A stretch of DNA of 64,000 nucleotides from Beijerinckiaceae bacterium (GTDB taxonomy: Bacteria; Pseudomonadota; Alphaproteobacteria; Rhizobiales; Beijerinckiaceae): positions 806,001-870,000 of the forward strand of contig JAPZTO010000001.1 of assembly GCA_027532775.1 (NCBI GenBank). Direction: 5' to 3'. Both the position numbers and the translations under genes were made by a program. This document shows, one piece after another, positions 57,488 to 64,000 of the stretch (its first letter is position 1; each line of letters starts with the position of its first letter). The notes below the pieces were generated by a model that did no database searches, was not told the origin of the DNA, and saw only the letters and a list, made by a program, of their open reading frames with translations.

Positions 57488-60400
57488 ATGGCGCGTGCTG
57501 TCCCTCAGGTCCTTACGATCGGCCCGGGCACGGATTTCGTGACCTGCCTCGTCGATGCCCTGCTTGACGGACGGCTCCTTCCGGTGCGCTACGAATCACA
57601 ACCGGATGCGCTGGCCGACCTGACGATCTTCGTGCCAACCCAGCGCCTCCGAGCAGCCCTGCGTGACCGGCTTCTGGCCGCGACGGCGCCGCGGCCGGTC
57701 CTGCTGCCGCAGATCCGGGCCCTGGGCGAACCATGGGACCCGCTGGAAGAAACGCTCGACAGCATCGCGGAACCCGATGAAGCCGGCCCCCTCCGCCCGC
57801 TGGACACGTTGCGCCGGCGGTTCCTGCTCCTGCCGCTGGTCTCGGCCTGGCATCAGGCGCTGACCCGGCTGGGTGACCGCGAGTTGCCGGCAGCGGAAGG
57901 GCCGCATGCCATGCGCGAGCGGCTGGCCCTCGCCGACGCCTTGGGCAGCCTGATCGACGAGACGATCATCGCCGACCTGCCGCTCGATCTGCTCGCCCGG
58001 GCCGCGCCCCCGGGCTATGACGCCTCGCGGCATGATATCTATTGGGAGCAGACGCGGCGTTTCCTGCAGATCGCCGCCGAGGCATGGCCCGGCCTGCTTG
58101 CCGAGCAGGGTTTCGCGGATGCCAAAGCCCTCCGCCGGTCGGCGCTCGATGCCGAGTCGAGGCGGATCCACGAGGGAGCGGCCGGGGCGTTCCTGCTTGC
58201 CGGATCGACCGGGTCGGTTCCGGTGACCGCGCGCCTGATGCGCGCCATCGCTCGGCATGATGCAGGCGCGGTGGTCCTGCCAGGGCTGGACCTTGACCTC
58301 CAAAAAGAGAACTGGGACCTGATCGGGCATGAACAGGCCTCGCTGGCGACCCGTTTTGCGCATGCCCAGTCGCATCTGAAAGCCACGCTGGCGACAATCG
58401 GTCTCCCCCGCGAGGCCGTGACACCGCTCGACCGGCCCTCGCCGGCCCTCCGGGCGAGGAACCGGTTGATTTCGGAAGCGCTCGGCCCTGCGGAGACGGT
58501 CCATCTCTGGCGCAAGACGCGCGAAACCCGCGATCTTGCAACCGCCACCGAGGGGGTAATCGTGCTGGAAGCGCCCGATCCCAGGCGGGAGGCGCTGGCC
58601 ATTGCCGTCCTCATCCGCGAGACGCTCGACACCCCCGGCCGGAACGTCGCGCTGGTTACCGCAGATCGGGCACTCGCCTTGCGCGTGCAGTCCGAACTGA
58701 AGCGCTGGGGGCTGTCGATCGAGGATTCTGCCGGGCTGAGGCTTCGCGACCTGCAGGCCGGCCAACTCGCCATCCTGCTGCTCCGCGCGGTGGAGGAGCC
58801 GAGCGGCGCCCATCTGCTGGCGCTGTTGCGTCATCCCGATCTCCGGCTCGGCCTGCCAGAAGCCGAGCTTGCCCGGACGGTCACGGCGCTGGAAATGGCG
58901 GTCTTCCGCCAGCGCCGGCCGGGAGAACGAACGACCCTGCAAAAACAGGTCGAGGAGGCCTTCGACCAAGCCGAGGCAGCCGGGCAAATCGCTGGCCTGC
59001 CCGAGCGGGCGGATCTGCTGGCCCTGGCGGAGCAGCTGGAAGGCATCCTTGCCCCGCTGCGGCGGGAGGAGCCCGGGTCCCTGCCCACTCTGCTGGAACG
59101 GTTCGTGGAGGCGCTGGACGCGCTGACGCGCCCCGTCGAAGGCGCGCCGCTCTGGCGGAGCCATCCCAGCGGCATCCAGCTGACAGGCGTGCTGGAATCC
59201 CTGCTTCAGGCCGCTGCCGGGCAGGCTGACACGGGCGCCAAGCTGCGCGAAATCCTCCGGTCGACGCTTGCCGAGGCGGTTCTGCCGGCCGCGGGTGGCC
59301 ATCGCCGGGCAGCGATTCTCGGCCCGCTGGAAGCGCGTCTGGTCTCGACCGACAGGCTGATCCTCGGCGGGATGAACGAAGGCCAGTTCCCGCCGGCTGC
59401 GCGGGAGGACCCGTTCCTCAACCGGACCATGCGTCTGCATCTCGGGCTGACCCCGCCGGAGCGGCGGATCGGCCAGAGCGCGCATGATTTCCAGATGCTC
59501 GCCGGACATCTCGACCTTGTCCTGTCCCGCGCGCGCCATGGAGGCGAGGGCCCGGCCCAGCCCTCGCGCTTCTGGCGCCGGCTCGAAGCCTTGTGCGGTG
59601 CCGAGGCCTGGAAAGGCCTGACGGCGCGGGGCGATGCCGTTCTTGATCTTTCCGGGCGGCTTGATGAATCCGGAGTCGCGCCGCAGCCGGCGAGCCGGCC
59701 CGCCCCGATCCCCGCCGCGCCGCGCGTGCCCGCCCGGCTGGCGATCACCGATATCGAACCGCTCCGGCGCGATCCGTTTGTGCTCTATGCGCGCCTCATC
59801 CTCGGGCTGAAGGTACTCAATCCGGTCGATCCGCCGATCGATGCGCGGGACCGCGGCACGCTGGTGCATCAATGCCTCGAACTCTATGCTGCCGAGGAAC
59901 CCCCGCAGGAACCGGAGGCGGCGCAGGCCCGGCTCCGGGCGATCGGCGAGGCGGTTTTCGGCGGGATCCGTTCGGACCCGGCCCGGCACGCCTTCTGGTG
60001 GCGCCCCTTTGAACGGCTCATCCCGGCTTTTGTCGCGTTCGACCGGGCGCGGCGGGACCAGGGCTTCACGGTGCTGCCGGAGCAGCGGGCCCGGTTTCCG
60101 CTGGTCCTGCCCACGGGTGACAGCGTGCTGATGGTCGGCAAGGCGGATCGCCTCGAATACGCGCCGGCGGGAGACATCGCGGTGTTCGACTACAAGACCG
60201 GCGGATCAATTCCGAGCAAGACCGACCTTGCGAAGGGGCTCGCCCCGCAATTGCCGATGACCGGGGCCCTGGCCCTGCGGGGCGCCTTCCCGAAGCTGCC
60301 GCCGGCCCGGGCTTTGGCCGAGCTGGCCTATTTCGCCCTGGGGGACCGTGCCGAGGGCAAGGCGGAACCGATCCTCGCCGGCGAAGAGACCGAACAGAGC

Positions 60401-60595
60401 GAGGCGATCTGGCAATTCGTGGTCGACGAACTTACGGCCCTTGCAATGGGCGAGAAAGGCTATGCATCGCGGGTCAACCCGGTGCGGCGGCAGGGTCCCG
60501 GCGATTTCGACCATCTCGCGCGGGTGCGGGAATGGGATGCGCTGGGCGGCACGGAGGCTGATGACGAAGGGGATGGCGATGACGAGAACGCCTGA
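57488..60595 (+). CDS. addB: Double-strand break repair protein AddB
   Basis: Subunit of the AddAB helicase-nuclease that resects double-strand ends and generates the 3' tails for RecA, the RecBCD equivalent of alphaproteobacteria. 1035 residues. An inactivated SF1-type N-terminal region is followed by a C-terminal RecB-family nuclease domain with RDRGTLVHQCLE and KADRLE...VFDYKTGG (Asp and Lys of the active site). ATG 57488 starts right after murU; the reading frame is open further upstream but that part overlaps murU. The stop is 17 bases inside addA. Confidence 0.95.
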   Translation: MARAVPQVLTIGPGTDFVTCLVDALLDGRLLPVRYESQPDALADLTIFVPTQRLRAALRDRLLAATAPRPVLLPQIRALGEPWDPLEETLDSIAEPDEAGPLRPLDTLRRRFLLLPLVSAWHQALTRLGDRELPAAEGPHAMRERLALADALGSLIDETIIADLPLDLLARAAPPGYDASRHDIYWEQTRRFLQIAAEAWPGLLAEQGFADAKALRRSALDAESRRIHEGAAGAFLLAGSTGSVPVTARLMRAIARHDAGAVVLPGLDLDLQKENWDLIGHEQASLATRFAHAQSHLKATLATIGLPREAVTPLDRPSPALRARNRLISEALGPAETVHLWRKTRETRDLATATEGVIVLEAPDPRREALAIAVLIRETLDTPGRNVALVTADRALALRVQSELKRWGLSIEDSAGLRLRDLQAGQLAILLLRAVEEPSGAHLLALLRHPDLRLGLPEAELARTVTALEMAVFRQRRPGERTTLQKQVEEAFDQAEAAGQIAGLPERADLLALAEQLEGILAPLRREEPGSLPTLLERFVEALDALTRPVEGAPLWRSHPSGIQLTGVLESLLQAAAGQADTGAKLREILRSTLAEAVLPAAGGHRRAAILGPLEARLVSTDRLILGGMNEGQFPPAAREDPFLNRTMRLHLGLTPPERRIGQSAHDFQMLAGHLDLVLSRARHGGEGPAQPSRFWRRLEALCGAEAWKGLTARGDAVLDLSGRLDESGVAPQPASRPAPIPAAPRVPARLAITDIEPLRRDPFVLYARLILGLKVLNPVDPPIDARDRGTLVHQCLELYAAEEPPQEPEAAQARLRAIGEAVFGGIRSDPARHAFWWRPFERLIPAFVAFDRARRDQGFTVLPEQRARFPLVLPTGDSVLMVGKADRLEYAPAGDIAVFDYKTGGSIPSKTDLAKGLAPQLPMTGALALRGAFPKLPPARALAELAYFALGDRAEGKAEPILAGEETEQSEAIWQFVVDELTALAMGEKGYASRVNPVRRQGPGDFDHLARVREWDALGGTEADDEGDGDDENA

Positions 60596-63500
60596 TCTCC
60601 TGCCATTGGCCGAAAAGCAGCAGCGGCTGCGCGCAACCGACCCGGCCCTGCATGCCTGGGTTGCCGCCAATGCGGGCTCGGGCAAGACAAGCATTCTCCG
60701 GAACCGCGTGATCCGGCTGCTGCTTTCGGGTGCCGCGCCGGACCGAATCCTGTGCCTTACCTACACCAAGGCCGCCGCCGCCGAGATGCAGAACCGCATC
60801 TTCGAGGAACTGGCGCGCTGGGTCGGCCTTGATGATCCGGCGCTGGACGAGGCAATCGGCGCGATGTTGCGGCCGGAGCCCGGCCCGGCCGGCTTCACGC
60901 CGCCGCAGCTTGAACAGGCGCGGACGCTCTTCGCCCGGGCCATCGAAACGCCGGGCGGGCTGAAGATCCAGACCATCCATGCCTTTGCCGAACGCATCTT
61001 GCGGCTTTTCCCGCTTGAATCGGGCGTTCCGCTGAATTTCGAGATCCTCGACGAAGCCAGCGCGCAAGGCCTTCTGGAAGAGGCCCGGCAGGCAATTCTC
61101 GCACGGTCGATCCGCGACGGCAGCAGCGCGCTTGGCCGGGCGTTCCAGGTCCTGCTGGACAGTTCCGGGCTCGGCGCCTTCGAAAAGACGCTCACCACGG
61201 CCACGGGCCTGCTCGCCGGCCTCGCCATCCGGGGGGAAACCCTGCCGCCGCCGGAAGGCCGCGAGGCCAGCCTGCGCCGGCTGCTGGGGCTGCTGCCGGG
61301 TGAAGGGCCGGCCGAGGCCGTGCAGCGCGCCTGGGCCACCCTGCCCTCCGACCAGGTTCTGGCAGAGTGGCAAGCCATGGCGCGGGGCCTCAACGCAACC
61401 AAGGGCCGGGACAGCATCATCGCCGCCATTGACGAAATCCTCGCCGGAGGGGCGCTCCCACCCGAAATCCGTTTCACGCCGCTGATCGAGGTGGTGATGA
61501 CGAAGAAGAAGCAGCTGAGCATGAGGCTGCTGAACGAGGCACAGCAGAAGAAGGCACCCGGCCTTCGAGACCGGTTCGAAGCGCTGATCGCAACATTCCG
61601 GACCGCCCGCCAGGTGAAGGACGCCTTCCCGGCCATCGAGCGCTCGCTGGCGCTCATGACCTTCGCCGAAAGCGTGCATGGCCGCTACGAGGCGCTGAAA
61701 CAGGCGCGGAATACGCTTGATTTCAATGATCTGATCGGATCGCTCCGGCGACTGGTCCGGTCCGGCCATGCCGGCTGGATCATGATGAAGCTCGATGCCT
61801 CGATCGACCACATCCTCGTCGACGAGGCGCAGGATACGACCCCGGACATGTGGGAGATCCTCAAGGCGCTGACCGAGGAATTCTTCGCCGGCGAGGGCGG
61901 CGTCACGCGGCCGAGGAGCCTGTTCGTCGTCGGGGACGAGAAACAGTCGATCTTCTCGTTCCAGGGGGCCAACCCGGCCGAATTCGAAGCCGCTCGGCAG
62001 CATTTCGGCGATCTCGCCCGCCCGGAGGACCCGATCCGGAGCCCCGTGCCGCTGAATTACTCGTTCCGGACAAGCCCGGACCTGCTTGAACTTGTCGACA
62101 GGATCTTCGCCCATCCCGAATTCCGTTCGGGCGTCGCGCTTTCGGGCGAGGCGGTGGCGCATCAGGCTGCCTGGCCTGATTTCCCCGGCGAGGCCGAGCT
62201 CTGGCCCATTATCCGGCCGCCCATTCCCGATCTCGCGCCCCCGGGCCCGCGGCAGCCGCCGGAACAGGTGCTGGCGGAGAAAGTCGCGGCGACGATTCGC
62301 GGCTGGATCGACAGCGGCCAATGCCACCTGCGCGACGGCAAGCCCATCGAGCCGGGCGACGTGCTGATCCTCGTCCGCGAACGCGGCCCCTTCTTCGAGG
62401 CGATGCTGCGTGCCCTGAAACGGCGGGGGCTTCCGGTCGCCGGGGCGGACAGGCTGACGCTTCAGGATCATATCGCCGTGCAGGACCTGCTGGTCGTGGC
62501 CGAGGCGGTGCTGAGCCCGGGTCATGACCTTGCGGTGGCAACGGCGCTGCGCAGCCCGTTTTTCGGGGTCGATGAACCAACGCTGGAAGCCGTCGCCCGG
62601 GGCCGGCCAGGGCCGCTCTGGGATGCCGTGCAGACCCATCCTGCGCTCGGCGAGGTGGCCCGCACGCTCGGGCGCCTTGCCCGGCAAGCGCGGCGCATCG
62701 GGCCCTATGCCTTCCTTGCCGGGCTGCTCGGCGGAACGGTGCCCGACGGATCGGGGCGAACGGGGCGCCAGTCGCTGGAAGCGCGGCTGGGCTCGGACAT
62801 GCATGAACCGGTGGATGCGCTGCTGCAGGAGGCGCAGGCGTTCGAGAGCCGCGAGACCGCCTCGCTGATGCTGTTCCTGCTCGACCAGCGGAAGCGCAGC
62901 ACCCAGATCAAGCGCGACATGGATTCGCGCAGCGGCCTGATCCGCGTGATGACCGTCCATGGCTCCAAGGGTCTCGAAGGGCGGATCGTCTTTCTGTGCG
63001 ACACCATGCGGCCGCCGAAAACCGCGCGGAAAAGTGACCCGATCCTTCTTCGGGACGCGACCGGGCCGCTGCTCGGCTGGCTGGGCTCCGATCTTGAAAG
63101 GCAACCTGGCTTCGATGTCGTGACGGCGGCGATAGACCGGAAACAGCGGGAGGAGGCGCGCCGGCTGTTTTACGTGGCGATGACGCGGGCTTCTGACCGC
63201 CTCATCCTCGGAGGATTCAACAGGAGGCCGCCGCCCGAGAAGGAAATCAAGGCCGGGCAGGAACACCCGATGGACGATGCTGACCGCGCGACATGGTACC
63301 AGATGGCGCGGGACGGGTTCGCCCGGCATCCGCGCGTGGTGATCACGCCCGATCCCGATGCCGAGGCCATGGGCCTTGAGGGGCTGGGCCGCAGCGTGAT
63401 GCGGATCCCCCCCGCGCGCCTTCCCTCCGGAGGGGAGTTGGCGCGCCCGGGGCTGCCGGCACGGGAAAACGCCGCTCCGGCGACGCTGCCCGGCTGGCTG

Positions 63501-64000
63501 CTTGCTGCGCCACCCGTCGAGGAAAAGCCGCGCGGGCGGCTGGTTCCGTCCGGGCTGGCAGGGCCCGAACAAGCCGGGCCGGAACGCGTGGCCGGGCCGC
63601 TTTCGCCGCGGGAACGCGGCATCCTGCTCCATCGCCTGTTCGAGACGTTGGCGCCGGTGCCGGAACCGCAGCGGGCCGAAGCCGGTCGACGCTGGATCGA
63701 GCGGGCGGTGCCGCATCTGGACGCTGCGGTTGCGGACCCGCTTCTCGCCCCGGTCCTCGGCATGCTGGCTCACCCGGATATGGCCCTCTGGTTCGCGCCG
63801 GGCTCCCGGGCAGAAGCGGCGATTGCCGGTTTTGTCCGGTTGGCTGATGGCGAAGCCTACCCGGTCGAGGCGCGGCTCGACCGGTTGAGGGTGACGGAGG
63901 AGCAGGTTGCGTTCCTCGACATCAAGAGCGGCTGGCGTGGCGAGCGGCTCGGCGCCGGCATCCTCCGGCAGATGGCCGTCTATGCCAACCTGCTGGAACA
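60579..64000 (+). CDS. addA: Double-strand break repair helicase AddA (3' partial)
   Basis: UvrD-like SF1 helicase and nuclease, open through the window end (1140 codons present, close to full length). Walker A is AANAGSGKTSIL near residue 31; Walker B is VDEAQDT; further helicase motifs are VMTVHGSKGLE and FYVAMTRASDR. The C-terminal nuclease domain begins near GILLHRLFE and has EARLDRLRVTEEQ followed by FLDIKSG and RQMAVYA. ATG 60579 has GGGG at 60569-60572; in-frame ATG 60573 and 60561 are alternatives. It overlaps the end of addB, so the two subunits are co-translated. Confidence 0.95.
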   Translation, partial: MTRTPDLLPLAEKQQRLRATDPALHAWVAANAGSGKTSILRNRVIRLLLSGAAPDRILCLTYTKAAAAEMQNRIFEELARWVGLDDPALDEAIGAMLRPEPGPAGFTPPQLEQARTLFARAIETPGGLKIQTIHAFAERILRLFPLESGVPLNFEILDEASAQGLLEEARQAILARSIRDGSSALGRAFQVLLDSSGLGAFEKTLTTATGLLAGLAIRGETLPPPEGREASLRRLLGLLPGEGPAEAVQRAWATLPSDQVLAEWQAMARGLNATKGRDSIIAAIDEILAGGALPPEIRFTPLIEVVMTKKKQLSMRLLNEAQQKKAPGLRDRFEALIATFRTARQVKDAFPAIERSLALMTFAESVHGRYEALKQARNTLDFNDLIGSLRRLVRSGHAGWIMMKLDASIDHILVDEAQDTTPDMWEILKALTEEFFAGEGGVTRPRSLFVVGDEKQSIFSFQGANPAEFEAARQHFGDLARPEDPIRSPVPLNYSFRTSPDLLELVDRIFAHPEFRSGVALSGEAVAHQAAWPDFPGEAELWPIIRPPIPDLAPPGPRQPPEQVLAEKVAATIRGWIDSGQCHLRDGKPIEPGDVLILVRERGPFFEAMLRALKRRGLPVAGADRLTLQDHIAVQDLLVVAEAVLSPGHDLAVATALRSPFFGVDEPTLEAVARGRPGPLWDAVQTHPALGEVARTLGRLARQARRIGPYAFLAGLLGGTVPDGSGRTGRQSLEARLGSDMHEPVDALLQEAQAFESRETASLMLFLLDQRKRSTQIKRDMDSRSGLIRVMTVHGSKGLEGRIVFLCDTMRPPKTARKSDPILLRDATGPLLGWLGSDLERQPGFDVVTAAIDRKQREEARRLFYVAMTRASDRLILGGFNRRPPPEKEIKAGQEHPMDDADRATWYQMARDGFARHPRVVITPDPDAEAMGLEGLGRSVMRIPPARLPSGGELARPGLPARENAAPATLPGWLLAAPPVEEKPRGRLVPSGLAGPEQAGPERVAGPLSPRERGILLHRLFETLAPVPEPQRAEAGRRWIERAVPHLDAAVADPLLAPVLGMLAHPDMALWFAPGSRAEAAIAGFVRLADGEAYPVEARLDRLRVTEEQVAFLDIKSGWRGERLGAGILRQMAVYANLLE

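Overview
This window looks like core chromosome of an alphaproteobacterium, most likely in or near the Hyphomicrobiales (Rhizobiales). The evidence is high GC (about two thirds by eye), the ChvI/ChvG-HprK-EIIA(Man)-HPr-AhcY block, a DivL-type PAS kinase, AddAB instead of RecBCD, an OlsB ornithine-lipid acyltransferase behind a Pho box, and a membrane-bound ferritin (MbfA type) behind an ICE/Irr-type operator. I see no rRNA, tRNA, CRISPR array, transposase, integrase or phage gene. Coding density is very high: no gap exceeds 300 bases and many neighbours overlap by stop/start fusion (ATGA, GTGA, TGATG).

Layout. 0-8 kb: NlpC/P60 peptidase (5' end outside the window), DUF1194 secreted protein, then hrpB, ugd and the malic enzyme maeB on the minus strand. 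8-17 kb: mutS, an internally duplicated membrane protein, mbfA, the YifB/ComM ATPase, a hybrid histidine kinase and olsB. 17-24 kb: an overlapping minus-strand set (GST, queG, NAD-dependent epimerase), then uppP, nth, a DUF2244 protein, an AraC/MGMT repair protein and a TRIC-like channel. 24-33.7 kb: dnaK, a lower-GC unknown secreted protein, dnaJ, a PmtA-like methyltransferase, a cysteine synthase, an FMN reductase, pyrF, two DUF1330 proteins, dapB, gpmA and grpE. 33.7-42.9 kb: glnD, gshB, yraN, rsmI, a LpoA-like lipoprotein, hemW, rdgB and rph. 43-52.5 kb: hrcA, pckA, a HugZ-like protein, chvI, chvG, hprK, EIIA(Man), ptsH and ahcY. 52.5-64 kb: a DivL-like pseudokinase, a TsaE-AmgK fusion, murU, addB and addA (3' end outside the window).

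How the genes work together. Heat-shock functions (dnaK, dnaJ, grpE, hrcA) are dispersed over about 20 kb and mixed with housekeeping genes. The chvI-to-ptsH block couples envelope or acid sensing to the nitrogen-type phosphotransferase system, with pckA as a known ChvI-linked gluconeogenic gene nearby. AmgK and MurU form the peptidoglycan-sugar recycling bypass. AddAB performs double-strand-break end processing.

No clearly new multi-gene system is visible. The best leads are single-locus ones: the atypical gene wedged between dnaK and dnaJ, the DivL-like protein with Phe in place of the phospho-accepting His and with clustered GANTC sites and a CtrA-like box upstream, and four well-formed regulatory sites (ICE, Pho box, a palindrome upstream of ahcY, and heat-shock promoters).
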